DNA from: Luidia sarsii
Taxonomy: Eukaryota > Echinodermata > Asteroidea > Paxillosida > Luidiidae
Direction of reading: 5' to 3'
Assembly (NCBI GenBank): GCA_949987565.1
Contig: OX465107.1
Coordinates: 9,925,721 to 9,989,720 of the forward strand
DNA length: 64,000 bases
In this document: positions 15,201 through 25,490 of the stretch, piece by piece
Position numbering within the stretch: position 1 is the first letter of the stretch
How the letters are laid out: every line of letters starts with the position of its first letter
Position numbers and translations under genes: made by a program
The notes under the pieces: generated by a model
The model's database searches: none
The model's input: the letters and a program-made list of their open reading frames with translations, nothing else
What the model was told of the DNA's origin: nothing

Positions 15201-18200
15201 TTGGTAAAATGCTTGTTAATTATCCACAATGATCCTTCTAAGACATTTTAAATACATGTGCACATAAATATTTGTTCTACCCATGCTTAAAAATTTTCAT
15301 GAATCTACGTATTTGCAATTTAGGGCAAGGTTGTATTTCTATAATAAAAAAAAATCAATTTTATCATAGATATACTGGAATATGATGTTTGAAAAGTAAA
15401 CCAAAAAAAACAGAACATAAAAATCTTTACGCACTATGTTGGCAACATTTTACCCAGTCAGCCAATCAGAAAACAATTGCTTACACAACCTATATAGGTA
15501 ACGCAAAGAGGATTACTTCACAATAATTGGCCCAAAAGAAAATTGAGGTAGTTATGGAGAATTTATTGTAGTTTCAACGTAACCACTTTAGATTTATTGA
15601 GATTTTTGCTGTACTTGCCGGTGGGGTCAGCAGCTGGGAGCATTTGGTTGTCCAACCCCCCAAAAAAATAGTTGTCGCGGGGCTAAGGTTGTTTAATATC
15701 CAGAATTTTTGGTTTTGATATATCGTCAGGAATATATCACGATATTCGATATTATCGTGATACCTGGTGTGTAAGCGGAAGTCATGGTAGTGACCGGGAT
15801 TTATATTCAATACACACTGTCATTGCCGGAAACCTATATGTAGCAAATGCATCTAACTTTACGCCATAGTTACCAATTGTTTAACCCCCTAAACTCCTCA
15901 TTTATCAACGAAAACATTTCAAACAAGTACCCCAGGTTGCTCTCCTACATGTAAAAGTAAACGCCAAAATAAAACGATTATTTCTTTCAAAAAAGACGAT
16001 ATCCCAGACGGTTTTCAGCAACTCGATCCCTATTTATGACGTCATAAAAACATGTCTGTCCAGAGCCAATGGGTCTTCAGATTAATATACATAAGGGGAG
16101 ACAGACCATCAGTACATTAACGTTTGCATAACGATCGCCTTGAACAAAATCTGATGTCCGTTTTGGTCGTACGGATGCGTACTGGAAAAACGTTTAATTT
16201 TTTGGGGGCGGGGACTGCTAAAAGGATATTAAAGCAGCAGTTCACCTTTGCTCATCTACGCCACAAAATGATTGTTATTATACATGTAAAGTTGGAATCA
16301 TTCAAGTTAGAATAAATTGCAACATGACCCCCCCCCCCCAAAGAAAAAATAGTCCACCGAACTTGTTTGGTGTACACGGTGTGTATTGCGTACTGCAAAT
16401 GGCCTGGCTGGTGTACGTTGCCTTATACGTGCATTCAGTACAGCTGCGTGGCGGGTACCAGACCAGCATAGAAGGATTGAGAAATCAGAGGTGGCACGTG
16501 CATTATGAAAAGTGACATTTTTCCAACGTCTTTCCTCTTCAGATTCGATTTTGATTTTGATTTTCATACATGTATGTAAAATATGTATTTTTACAATATA
16601 TTTGGCTGCATTGGGAGACATCAGTAGGAAATTAAATCTGCATTTTTTTGCAGCCTGGATAATATCGTAAACGATCGGATAACTAAGGTAGGCCACACGC
16701 GGAAAAATGTCCCAAACATGAGTGGCTGTGCATGCCCAGTGCACCAAGTTCATGCTGAACGAAAAGTGTGCTACCAACACCGGAAGTGAGCTTGCACTTG
16801 CAGTGGGTCCGTTGCCGACTCATAGCCTATGTGGAGACCGAATTGCAAGAGTCAAATGGCTGGCTGGCGCTCCTCTCCCCTTGCGGTTTCAGGTTTTTCA
16901 TTGTTTTTACTAACGAAAGCTTATCGCCCTTCAAGATCTCTCTGATGGCTACGCTATACAAGCTTACAGACAGGCGACAATGGGGTTGGGGAACCAGTAC
17001 TTCTCTCTATATCACGATATATATTTTTTTCAACATCGCCGATATCTACAATATCTCGATATCCTGAAATGCGTTCGATATGATAATCGTCGGAAAGCGA
17101 TATCGAGATATCGATAAATATCAAAATATCGAACAACCTTACGCGGGACAAGATTTTTCAGGACGTCGGACTAGGCTGCGAGCCCTGATGTGTCATAGCT
17201 GGCCAGCGTAGCATTAGTCTTGGTTCAAGACATTGTTGATTTGGACAGCCGACGTGATCTGCAGTGTGCACACACATATGTGACCTGGCACAACGACATG
17301 AGGAATATCCCACCAAAACACTTTTTGAGTAAACAACGCCTGCAGTTAAAGTATCTTCACAATTCAATTAAAAATAAATTTTCTTTTTTTTGGTATTTTC
17401 AGAAATTTTAAGTATTTATAGAGGATATTATATCCAAAGGATTTTTCCGAAATCCGTCTCTAAATGTTAAAAAAAAAACATTGCAGTTGCCAAGGGGTTT
17501 TGATTTCTGTAACACTTTATTTAGCGCATACGTGCACTACACTCACTGTCAAAGCTCCGCGTTCGGACCGCAAACTTCAACGCTGTTTTTCTTGAAAAGT
17601 GTTTTCCGTTTAATACACGGCTTCGCCTCGGCGTCTTTCTCGCGCTGTAACTTTATAAATCTTTACCGCACGGAAATTATTTTGATATCATTTGAAAGCT
17701 AATGGTATACTCTTTCACATCATTAGAAAATCCCAAAATCTCAAAAGAGGGGGCTATTCCTCATTATGCTGTGCCGGGTCACATATGTACTCGCACAGAG
17801 ATCCGCACACACGCACGTGTGCATTGAATTGAGCTGTTGACCAGTCTGTGTGTGCCTACGTGTTTGCAGACCATTGGGTACCGTATTGCATAATGCAACG
17901 AACTTTGGTGCATTGCTTGCGCGCGCGTAGCGGATACAAACAAAGAATTCTCAGAAAAAAGCCAATCTCAGAATCAATAATCTGCAAAAAATCTACGTGG
18001 TATTCAAACATATTGCTCGTTCACGGCAGAATTGGTGGAAAACATTGACAAATTTTGACACAGAGATGCCAACCCCAAAGGATGGTTGCCAGGAACATTG
18101 ACCATATTTTTCAGGAACAAATGTGGGTCTCTCAGGAACACATGCCGGCACAGCACCATTTCAACAAACATACAGTACACACGCAAAAATGCATGTTTTG

Positions 18201-21200
18201 TGTCAGAAATTTAAGGCATTTGCCAACCAAATCTGCTCTAAAAACGGCTTTTGGGTTCGTACTCGTTGTCGTGCTTGACATTGAGGCTGATCGTTTGTCG
18301 ATCGTGACGCGAGACCGCCGTCCAGTGTGTGTAAACTCGGCACGTGTGCAATGATTAGTAGACTTCCTCCAGCCCTTACAGTTGTTTTCTAACAAATAAA
18401 CTAATGTACATTTATACTAGCGATGTTTCGAGTTTCGCAGTCAAGAGACGGCCGGCTCAGTGCATAAGCGCGCGTGTACAAAGCTCTATGCGATATGCTT
18501 GGCGGCCTACGTGTATTGATTTATGGTTTTCCGTAACAATTTGGTTGTTCACCATAACACCATAACAAGGTCAGTAAAAGCGAAACAAATACCGGTACGG
18601 CAAGTCCGTAACAGTTGGCATCTCTGTTGACATGGCCATAACTCTGAAAAATGCAATGATGACCCCCATTGACCCTTACACCACTGTAAATCTTACAGTA
18701 AGAGCTTTCCAGCAGTATACCGGGAAGTATGAACAACATAGGGCACATACAGAATTAGTTATGCTCCATAGAAAATGTGCATCACACTTATCGAATAAGT
18801 CGCCCATGGTAAGAAAGCATACGTTATGCGCAGTCAACAAAAGTTGCCTAATGCCTATGGTAAGGAAAAAGGTTAAACTATTGGCTAAGGTTTCTTAATG
18901 AATAAAACCTAACCGACTTACCTTACAGCATGCAGCTAATATACTGGCTACACATTCTTGAGTACATTTGGACTGTGGCAATAGTTGAATCATGTGAGGT
19001 ATGATGGTACAATCCTGTTCAGAAATACATGTTGAACATATAGCACTCTTAAAGGATTCAATGTCAAGAATAAGTCCTAAAAAATAAGGAATGGAACCCT
19101 CCTTCTGTCAATGGGCCTGATGGGAATGGCAGAGGTTATAAGAAATAGCAGGCTTAGATGGTATGGAAACGTGGCTTTAATTAAATTTTCCACTCCCAGG
19201 AAGAAGGCCTCGTGGGAGACCCAGTAAAACCTGGAGGGAAGAAGATGCCAAAACATCTGGCATCACCCCCACATGGACCCCACAGACAGGAAGGAGAGCA
19301 GCCATTAAGGAAATGAAATGTCCAAACTCACAAAGTTGGACAAATGGACTATGATGATGATGATGATGATGATGATAATGTCTCATTATAAAACATTAGT
19401 TTGTTTGCTTTTTCAAATTTAGATTTTCCCCCTTTAATATGGTATACCCTCAATATGGAATACAGCCTTTTTTCAGTTAATATGCAATAAAATTAATTTA
19501 AACAAAAAAATAATAAAAAAATTAATAAAAATAATTTGATGCAAGGGACTCATTTTTACACTTAATCCTCACTGTATGAGTTAGGCAAGGCACAGTGGGT
19601 TTGAGTGGTTATTACCGTACATGGCAGTTAAAGCATCTAACCATGTATGTGATAAATTGCTCCACATTGGCCGCATAAGTTCAGCCTTGTGTGCTACTGT
19701 GGCTCTTGCTTGAGGTTAGGAAAGTAACGAAAAAAGGCCAAATAATAATGCATGTCTTTGTACAATTACAGCTGCCATTTCAAGAAACCTCAAATGTTGC
19801 ATAGGCAATATTTTGTTGCGTAACTTACACAAGTATGCAAGATTTTGCTGCTATTGCTAAATATTGCTGAAGAGTCTTTTTGGTGCAAGACTTGTAGCAA
19901 CATTTGTAAGTTGCGTAAATGAAGAAGCTTTTCTTGAAATCGGGTGCAGGAAACTTTCTGCATGCAGTTTCATAATCATGTCGGCCATGTAATGACTCAT
20001 CTGTCGACATTAATGATGCCTAATTTTGCTGTATATGATAGGGCTACAGGTCCTAACAGGTTAACTGACCATTCAGCCGGTAACTGGTTCTGGTTTTCCG
20101 GTCTAGTTAACCATTTTAAGTAAAAATAAATTTAATGTTTTTTAAGTAATGTTATCAAGGAAATTTCACTTTTTGAGAGTATACACTGTATACCAGTAAT
20201 TATAATAAAATAGAGGTCAAACAATGAATATAAAATCATAAAATCTGCAAAGTGTTACACTCAATTTTAACAATCCTGAGATCATCAGGTCATTGGTAAA
20301 AAAAAAAAATGACTCACTGTTTTTTAAAACTAGAATACCAAGGCCACAACCCAGACAATGACTGTGAAATTTCACTCACATGGTGAGCTAGAGCAACACA
20401 CTAAGCCATTAATGAAGCCAATGACATCACGTAAATGCACTAGTGGAGGAGAAAACCAGTGCCATGAATCACGTGTGGTTGAATTGCAAATTCAGTTCAC
20501 CCATTTTTCGTTACACCCTGTGCACTAGTACAAATAGTATTGCGAAGTGAGAAAATTACGGTGCAATGTACATGTTCTCGTTCACATGTATTGTACATGT
20601 GTGCCAAAACGAGTGCTTGTGAATATTCATGTAGAAACCCTGATTGCATCGCAGAAATTGACCAATAAAAAGCCATGGTTACCTAATGATGATGAATATA
20701 TTTTGTCTTTTTGATATATTAGTTTTGTCTTTTATATTGGCATTTACCTGGTGGAGCATTTCTGTTGGGGCTGATGAGCTAGCCATCAATGTGCGCAGGA
20801 AACGGAGACAGGCCTCAACAAATTGCAGCTCATCATGTGCCAAACCTAGGAAATACAATGACCCTCAATCTCAAATAGATACTTCTCATTATTATTTTTT
20901 TTGCTTCAATTAATTACAGAACCCACATTAATTGCATTCAAAATGCTACATAGGTTTTTTACTTACATTATATCTTCTTTGAGAAATGGCCAAGAAAATT
21001 TGACTGGATTGGGACTTGAACCCAAGACCTCCAGTTTTGCGTACAAGTGCTCTTAACATCTGAGCTATTCAGCCCTTAAAAGGCTGCCTTCCCAAATAGT
21101 CAACTTATCTTTTCCAGGGTGGGGGTGCCAGTCAGTAGCATTTACCCACTTATCCAGTTAATGGTCTTAATGTGAACAGTGAATGGTTAAATGTTTCTGA

Positions 21201-23182
21201 CTGGCTGGTCTGTATTTTTCATTGGTGTGCTACATGAGAGAGATACGAACTGTGATTGCTCACACTTGAGATGTACTATGTAGAACATGAATGCAACTTA
21301 ATTCCTTGCACTGTTGTGCAATACTCTGTGGCAAGTTCATATGGTAAATTCACCCAAAGCTTCATAGACTTCATAGTCTGTCAAGAGGATGAAGAGGACA
21401 TGGACTATACAGGCAAAATTTGGAATGCCAGGCTTGAAAAACAGACCTCATCTATAGATACAAAACTGCGCATTGCACATGTTGGAGATCAATCAGCATT
21501 GAGCCAAATTATAAAAGTTTGAGATGACAGTTGACACAGCAAAGTTATTTTCTTGTACATGCAGAGCCTACCCATACACTGAAGCATCATTGTAGTGTTC
21601 ATAGCATCTCAACAAAGTTACCTTGTAACATGACTGACAAAACCCCATCTTCCAACAGCTTTCTCCTTGTGGCCTCTGACCCCTTGGCAAAGCTCCCGAG
21701 AATGATGGCACATTCCACCAGAACAGCAGGTGACTTTTGACTTGTTATGATATTCAATAACCTAGGCAAATGAAAGCATACATGCACATGATGCACTTGG
21801 CATACCGGTATTAGTGTTGAAAGGCCATTGCATTTTTCTGAAAGTTGATTACAATGAAAAAATGTGAGTGCATGCAGGTAGAATGCATATTGTACTATAT
21901 GTATACTGGACTAAAGAGCATGGCCTCCAGATAACTTCCTTAGGTGCCAGCTGCAAACTTTTAGGCATGGTAATTTTGTTAGACAATTTGACCCATTCAA
22001 TTAGCACCTGTATGCACTATTGTTATGATTCAAGTACAAGTAATGAAATGTGCATAATTTGGTCACATTTTGCTCACATAACCAAGATCTTGCAAAAGGT
22101 GTCCTCTGAATTTGGAGTGCCCCTGGTGCTGCTACTCACCCGGCCCTTTCACAATCAACACACTCCACTGCACCAAACACCATGGGCCTTTTTTAAGGCG
22201 GATATTCTCATGACAAAAGCAAGACAGACGTCTGAATTGTGCCAGGCTTGATTCACTATATACAAAGTGTAATCTCATTGACTTATTAATAAGAAAATGT
22301 GATGTGGTCATGGGCACTAGATAATGGCCAGGCGTGAAGTGCTTAATAAACAAACAAAGCAGCAATGTACAAGTTCATGCTGCATTGTCTTCTTACTAGC
22401 AGGACTACCCAATGTTTACATCAGCTTCGTATGCTTACCTAGGTACAGCTCCACATAAGATCAGATTAGCTTTTTGTCTGTTACTGCCAATAACCACATT
22501 CTTCATTTGTCTGTTTGACAAGAAAATATTGAAAAACTGAAAATATGAAATGTAGTCTTTAAATACATAGAGCACAAATTCATTGTATTGATAAACATCT
22601 ATCAGCACAAATTATTCAATTATTTGGTTTAAATATGAAGGTCAAGATTTTTATTAGGCTTGCATTTAAGTGTGAAATGACTACTGACAAAACATTTTGA
22701 GGCAGTTCAAATTAATTTCCTGTCAACAAATTAGGCTTACTGTACAGTCTGGACATGTGAATAATAGTCACTTACACATTCATGATATTTATAAAGGTAC
22801 AAAAGTAGAGGGCCTGACGTTTCGATCCTAGCAGGACCTTTCTCAAAGGCAAAGTGTCTTTGTCTTTGACTTTTCAAAGACATTTTGCCTTTGAGAAAGG
22901 TCCTGCTATGGTAGGATCGAAATGTCAGGCCCTCTAACTTTTGAGATTTATGTATTGCAGGTCATTTTAGTCAGTGAGCAGTTTGCAACAGTTTTTTAAT
23001 TAACTTCATATAAAGGTAAAAGTTAAGTATGTGTACTAAGCGAAGATATCTATAATGTACATGTACATGACATGATACATTGGATGGTGAATCTTGGCGC
23101 ATACTTACTTCAAATTATTAAGAAGCTGCTGAGAATCACTCACATTCAGAAGGTCCACATACAATTGTCCAAGTCCAGTATC
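146..23182 (-). CDS. ARMC8: ARMC8, armadillo repeat-containing protein 8, partial gene (11 internal exons)
   Basis: Armadillo-repeat protein. In vertebrates ARMC8 (yeast Gid5 relative) is a scaffold subunit of the CTLH/GID E3 ubiquitin ligase and has also been linked to HRS and endosomal sorting. Eleven exons on the minus strand, each with GT-AG boundaries, join without frame breaks into 367 codons plus 2 nt. Diagnostic segments match recalled vertebrate ARMC8 in order: [124 protein letters not shown]. These cover roughly the N-terminal 60% of a protein of about 660-670 residues. The start exon and the 3' exons are missing. Two stretches differ from vertebrates: a shorter segment after MLQG and a shortened linker before EMKQAAF. 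Either could be divergence or a missed small exon. Introns are packed with repeats, but the exons look intact. Confidence 0.93.
939..3552. mobile_element. 2.6-kb TIR DNA element in an ARMC8 intron, no transposase seen
   Basis: Inverted termini begin TGGGTCATTTCACCAGGTTG at 939 and, on the opposite strand, at 3552. About 29 bp are identical. Each terminus is flanked by TA, consistent with a TA duplication (ATA is possible). No open frame resembling a transposase is present. The interior has three GTGTCARTGTTACGTC copies near 2764, 2957 and 3340 and a poly-C run near 2586-2604. The superfamily was not recognised. It fills most of the intron 226-3637. Confidence 0.7.
2586..2604. repeat. Poly-C homopolymer run
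   Basis: Uninterrupted C run of about 19 bases inside the 2.6-kb TIR element. Its length is liable to sequencing or slippage error. Confidence 0.8.
3638..3721 (-). CDS. ARMC8: ARMC8 coding exon j
   Basis: 84 nt (28 codons), phase 0 in and out, encoding EDLSTEM then [20 protein letters not shown]. It matches vertebrate [23 protein letters not shown]. The acceptor is CCCACCTCCAG and the donor GTACATG. The linker between exons i and j is about a dozen residues shorter than in vertebrates. Confidence 0.94.
3863..4051 (-). CDS. ARMC8: ARMC8 coding exon i (most conserved exon)
   Basis: 189 nt (63 codons), phase 0 in and out. It contains [40 protein letters not shown] and [10 protein letters not shown], nearly identical to vertebrate ARMC8. 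The acceptor is TTGATTCAG and the donor GTATGTATG. The last residues ([12 protein letters not shown]) are divergent. Confidence 0.95.
4052..5276. other. ARMC8 intronic sequence without genes
   Basis: AT-rich intron between exons h and i. Around 4880-4975 a stretch (AGAGATATGCAAACCCCAAAGG and following) resembles the left part of the 18.06-kb TIR element and is probably a diverged fragment of it. Nothing else recognised. Confidence 0.4.
5277..5868 (+). mobile_element. Penelope-like element fragment (GIY-YIG part) with inverted ends
   Basis: The block starts with GGGCCTGACGTTTCGATCC near 5286 and ends with the inverted, diverged counterpart near 5835-5862. Between them, a plus-strand frame reads [20 protein letters not shown], the cognate of the GIY-YIG tail of the larger PLE at 54.5-56.3 kb (DTPVGYHFNLPDHSISDMSV there). 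The frame is decayed and 5'-truncated. It lies in the ARMC8 intron between exons h and i. The rest of that intron (5869-6654) shows nothing recognisable. Confidence 0.7.
6655..6715 (-). CDS. ARMC8: ARMC8 coding exon h
   Basis: 61 nt encoding [20 protein letters not shown], matching vertebrate LTYMCRAGAIRTDDNCIVL. The acceptor is ACTTTAACAG and the donor GTAAGCTAC. It ends in phase 0. Confidence 0.92.
7438..7528 (-). CDS. ARMC8: ARMC8 coding exon g
   Basis: 91 nt encoding [20 protein letters not shown] then VSLQLTAAK. It aligns with vertebrate [22 protein letters not shown] and MQLTSAK. The acceptor is CCTTTTCAG and the donor GTATGAAC. It enters with two bases that complete the Ala codon of exon f and leaves two bases of the Cys codon finished by exon h, so it must be spliced to preserve frame. 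The minisatellite lies in the upstream intron (7529-13978). Confidence 0.88.
7622..13906. repeat. 6.3-kb intronic minisatellite, 28/32-bp units
   Basis: Tandem units of CCACCCCTCACTCACACATG followed by two or three GGAT/GATG steps, giving 28- or 32-bp units (a few longer). Roughly 200 copies are estimated from length. Common variants are CCATCCC for CCACCCC, CTTACAC for CTCACAC, and TGTATG or TGAATG linkers. Since 32 is 2 mod 3 and 28 is 1 mod 3 and the unit has no plus-strand stop, all three plus frames stay open over hundreds of codons ([24 protein letters not shown] translations). These are not genes. The array fills the ARMC8 intron 7529-13978, between exons f and g. Confidence 0.97.
13979..14054 (-). 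CDS. ARMC8: ARMC8 coding exon f
   Basis: 76 nt encoding [18 protein letters not shown] and TSSSISS, aligning with vertebrate VRMQALKCFSVLAFENPQ. The acceptor is CATCCTGGCAG and the donor GTGGGTTAC. The donor lies about 70 bp from the end of the 6.3-kb minisatellite in the following intron. Confidence 0.9.
14055..15012. other. ARMC8 intron with a small PLE-end fragment
   Basis: At 14745-14795 the sequence GCCTTTAAGAAAGGTCCTAC continues into GATTGAAATGTCAGGCAC and CAGTTTGCAA. This is a diverged copy of the PLE terminus seen at 25.0 and 54.5 kb. Nothing else recognised. Confidence 0.5.
15013..15093 (-). CDS. ARMC8: ARMC8 coding exon e
   Basis: 81 nt (27 codons), phase 0 at both ends, encoding [20 protein letters not shown] then LEVNEDK. 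It aligns with vertebrate [21 protein letters not shown], an armadillo repeat. The acceptor is CTTGTTAACAG and the donor GTACTTG. Confidence 0.85.
15671..17151. mobile_element. Putative TIR element with ATCGATAT-rich termini
   Basis: GTTGTCGCGGGGCTAAGGTT at 15671 is mirrored by CTTGTCCCGCGTAAGGTTGT on the opposite strand ending at 17151. Both continue into runs rich in GATATC, CGATAT and ATATCG, which are themselves palindromic. The ends are imperfect and no clear target duplication or transposase was seen. The interior includes a poly-C run near 16328 and GC-richer sequence. A decayed MITE-like DNA transposon is the likely reading. It lies in the ARMC8 intron between exons d and e. Confidence 0.45.
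17152..18059. other. ARMC8 intron, nothing recognised
   Basis: Moderately GC-rich intronic DNA with only short, unconvincing open frames and no repeat boundary found. Confidence 0.4.
18060..18627. mobile_element. 568-bp TIR element with TGAC target duplication
   Basis: Both termini read ACAGAGATGCCAAC inward. TGAC flanks each side (18056-18059 and 18628-18631), so a 4-bp duplication is likely. No transposase is encoded. The interior is CpG-richer than the surrounding intron. A related left-end fragment lies near 4880. Superfamily not assigned. Confidence 0.5.
18922..19076 (-). CDS. ARMC8: ARMC8 coding exon d
   Basis: 155 nt. It completes the Gly codon and ends in phase 0 at ...[17 protein letters not shown], matching vertebrate SRYTQEYICQIFSHCCK. 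The first half ([18 protein letters not shown]) is divergent and several residues shorter than the vertebrate segment. The phase join to exon c is exact, so this looks like divergence rather than a skipped exon. Acceptor TTATTTTTTAG, donor GTAAGT-like. Confidence 0.85.
19095..19378 (+). mobile_element. LINE 3' end (RTE/jockey-like tail) with ATG/TGA microsatellite
   Basis: Plus-strand frames with a frameshift read SRLRWYGN, then [18 protein letters not shown] and GRRAAIKEM. This is the classic C-terminal end of many non-LTR reverse transcriptase proteins (RLRWYGHV...GRPxxTW). It is followed by a (TGA)n/(ATG)n run at about 19350-19377, as seen at RTE-type 3' tails. It is 5'-truncated and dead, in the intron between exons c and d. 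Confidence 0.6.
19379..21010. other. ARMC8 intron, no gene
   Basis: AT-rich intronic DNA with short polyA and AT runs near 19497-19535. Short open frames at 19.8 and 20.7 kb resemble nothing known. Confidence 0.4.
21012..21086 (-). mobile_element. tRNA-like SINE head
   Basis: On the minus strand GGCTGAATAGCTCAGATGTT has an A-box-like D arm. About 30 nt further on, GGGTTCAAGTCCC is a canonical B box. Acceptor-like ends pair only partly, so this is a tRNA-derived SINE head rather than a functional tRNA. Related copies lie at about 25.43, 28.70 and 31.76 kb. Confidence 0.6.
21622..21761 (-). CDS. ARMC8: ARMC8 coding exon c
   Basis: 140 nt. It completes the Arg codon of the previous exon and reads [18 protein letters not shown], then [20 protein letters not shown]. 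This corresponds to vertebrate [28 protein letters not shown]. The acceptor is TTTGCCTAG and the donor GTAACTTTG. It ends after one base of a Gly codon. Confidence 0.92.
22085..22346 (+). mobile_element. Old relic of the CCACTTCGCGCC TTAA-MITE family
   Basis: GGGCCTTTTTTAAGGCGGATATTCTC and the following TGAATTGTGCCAGG match, with divergence, the right half of the MITE at 59.5-60.2 kb. It ends GGCGTGAAGTGCTTAA, equivalent to that family's right terminus plus TTAA. The left end is unclear. Confidence 0.5.
22439..22510 (-). CDS. ARMC8: ARMC8 coding exon b
   Basis: 72 nt encoding [18 protein letters not shown] then CGAVP. This is close to the vertebrate [22 protein letters not shown] segment, the first armadillo helix region. 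The acceptor is GTCAAACAG and the donor GTAAGC. Phases 2 in and 2 out match both neighbours. Confidence 0.93.
22801..22945. repeat. PLE-terminus palindrome (head to head)
   Basis: GGGCCTGACGTTTCGATCCT ... GCCTTTGAGAAAGGTCCTGC are inverted around a short spacer. Arms run about 55-60 bp and carry AAAGTTAGAGGG-type outer ends. The right side continues into ATTTTAGTCAGTGAGCAGTT, the PLE 3' tail. It lies in the ARMC8 intron between exons a and b. Confidence 0.75.
23109..23182 (-). CDS. ARMC8: ARMC8 coding exon a (most 5' exon firmly placed)
   Basis: 74 nt, entered at codon phase 0 and ending after two bases of a codon. It encodes [20 protein letters not shown] and four more residues, matching the vertebrate SRHYVDRLFDPDPQKVL stretch near the N-terminus. 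The acceptor is TTCATGCAG and the donor GTAAGTATG, both on the minus strand. An upstream exon with the start codon is required. Confidence 0.88.
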
Positions 23183-24989
23183 CTGCATGAATAAATTCAA
23201 CCAAATGAAAGTATTCAAATAGGATTCAACCACATCAAATACAGCATGTTAAACTGTTTGTGTTCACATGTATTCAAGAAGGGTGCTGATCATTTTTCCA
23301 GTTAACGCTAAATGTAAATTTAGGGGATTAATACATATGCATGTATCATACAATGTAGGCCCGTACCCTAATCAATGGAAAGGTACAAGTAAATGGAATA
23401 AAATATGTAAACCATTATGAAACAAGACATTTTAATTTTCATTATGACAAGCAGGGCAGTTTCCCCCAAAAAATATTCATGATGAAACTATTCAGCTTGT
23501 CAAATTGTTTGGAGGTCAAGATATTAAAAATTGCTTTGAATTTGAGTGCTACATGGTACCTTGTAAGTTTTGGGAGGCCTGACAGATCACTGAACCCATA
23601 GTTTCCAATGAACAAATGACAACATTTGGCAACTGACACAGAGGCCATTGGGTGCCTTTCCATATCCCATTCACTCTTGGTCTTGTCCCCTCCCTGGACA
23701 AAGGGCACAAACATTGCGAGACAAGTCTGAAGAATGTCAATTGGAAGATACTTAGAATGGAAAGTATTTGTTTTCTAGTGCAAGACATCTGCACGAGAAA
23801 GAAGGAGTTGCTGGTTCAAAATACCCGTCAAGCTGCATGGATTTTTTTTCAGCAGGCAATCAGGCAAAGCAGTGAGCAAACTTCTGTGGAAGTATTTGTA
23901 CAATAGGTAATTCTATGACCAAGCAAGCATCTGCAGGGCAGGCCGACCCATACAGATTATATAACTAAGGGAAAAATGTATAAAGAGTGTTTTAGAAAGA
24001 GGATCAACACACAATGTTTAATTATTTTGGTGATTAATTTGTGCCGCACTCTCACTGAGGAGAACTTTGAATCTTGCTGGTCACCAGGTCACAGGTTTTT
24101 GAGTTTAGCAGCAAAATATTTGTATTTATCCAGAGTTCATATCTAAGGAAGTCTAATGACTTTGCAGTGCTCTCCCTTGATCATCCACAATAACATCTCC
24201 ACAAGCATGCAATTGTTGGCGCTAATCTGACAATTAATGTGGCAACTGACATCAAAACAGGAGTTTGTCAGCTTTGTGGTAAGCTGAAAAGAGTATGAAC
24301 AGCCACTTACTGAAAAAATGGACTTCCAGTTTTACTAAAAAACATGATGTTCCGACGCGTACTTGTATGTGTGTCGCGTACAGTATGTATTTTGGGCTCA
24401 AATTCTTAGCAGTAAGCCCTGCACAGGTCTTTAACCTGCGTAAAACTCCCTGTGCAAATTACAAGCCACCGGTTGGCTCGTTCAGGTGGTTGGGATTTGC
24501 ACAAGATTTTCAAATTGCCGCATAGCTAATTGCTCCCTGATAAACAGTTATGCAATATCAGTTCAGTTGTCATCAGCAACTTGATTGCAGGCAAAGGGAA
24601 AGTCTTTTTATTCTGAATAATTTCATTCTATATAATATCATTCTATTTCTTTTACATAATTCACAAGCATTAATTCATCCAATAAAATCATATGCTGAAA
24701 ACAGTAATACCCAATGCTTTTACAATTATTTATCTTTACTATTGATGTATATTTTCCATAAACATTCTGAGAATATAACTCCATCTCTATTCTCTGTGGT
24801 CATCTACCGGTAATCTGGTTTCTCGATTTGTAAATAAATGTCAGTAAGCTCAGTGCAATGTGCAACCATGACTATGAGACAGAGGTACTTAAATTTCACA
24901 TGAAAGTGAAGATTGCGAATTGTGAAAAGGTTTGCAATCAATATTTGGTAATTAGACATTCAAATTTTCTTTGCCGTTTTTCCGGGGTA
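23183..24989. other. Region upstream of ARMC8 exon a, no exon identified
   Basis: AT-rich DNA upstream of the most 5' firm ARMC8 exon. It should be intron or 5' flank of ARMC8. Short open frames near 23.5-23.9 and 24.3-24.8 kb were not recognised and no start exon was identified. Confidence 0.4.
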
Positions 24990-24999
24990 AATTAATGTA

Positions 25000-25122
25000 A
25001 ATCTTAAAATTTAGTGGGCCTGACGTTTCGATCCTAGGAGGACCTTTCTCAAAGGCAAAGACTCTGCCTTTGAGAAAGGTCCTGCTAGGATCGAAACGTC
25101 AGGCCCACTAAATTTTAAGATT
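25000..25122. repeat. Near-perfect PLE-terminus palindrome
   Basis: Two inverted arms of about 60 bp meet near 25061. Each contains GCCTTTGAGAAAGGTCCTGC and GATCGAAACGTCAGGCCCAC (left arm inverted, with one CTAGGAGG change). The right flank is the PLE tail (ATTTTAGTCAGTAAGCAGTT). A fragment with the same tail words lies at 25562-25670. Confidence 0.85.
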
Positions 25123-25209
25123 TGCATTTTGGTAATTTTAGTCAGTAAGCAGTTTGCAACATTTTTGTACATCACGTAAAATAATGTAAATATTTTGTTT
25201 AATTGGTAA

Positions 25210-25490
25210 AAAACAAAGCTGCATCCACTTCAAAAATTCAAATGTGTGATCCACGAACACAGAGCTATAGCTGGGTTTAAAAATTGGTTCAGAATGGAAC
25301 CGGGGGTGTGATCCCTGAAGATATAAGATACTGAATGGGTTGAATGCTTCTGACTGGCACCCCCTGGCCATCCCAGCAACAACTGGTTGAACATTTTGGA
25401 AGGGTCTGGATAGCTCAGATCTTGCTCTATTCTTAGATGGAAAGAGCGTTGGTACATCTGACAGGTTTGGGTCCCGATCCATGCACTGAC
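25210..25490 (+). mobile_element. SINE-like repeat with tRNA-like end, copy 1
   Basis: AGCTGCATCCACTTCAAAAA through GTGTGATCCCTGAAG parallels 28495-28640. It is followed by CTGGATAGCTCAGAT, an insertion, GGAAAGAGCGTTGGTACA and GGTTTGGGTCCCGATCC. These are tRNA-like A- and B-box arrangements. Function is inferred from boxes only. Confidence 0.5.

Noticed and set aside
21012..21086. Functional tRNA gene
   Set aside because: Good A and B boxes but acceptor and anticodon stems pair poorly and related copies are scattered, so a SINE head is more likely.
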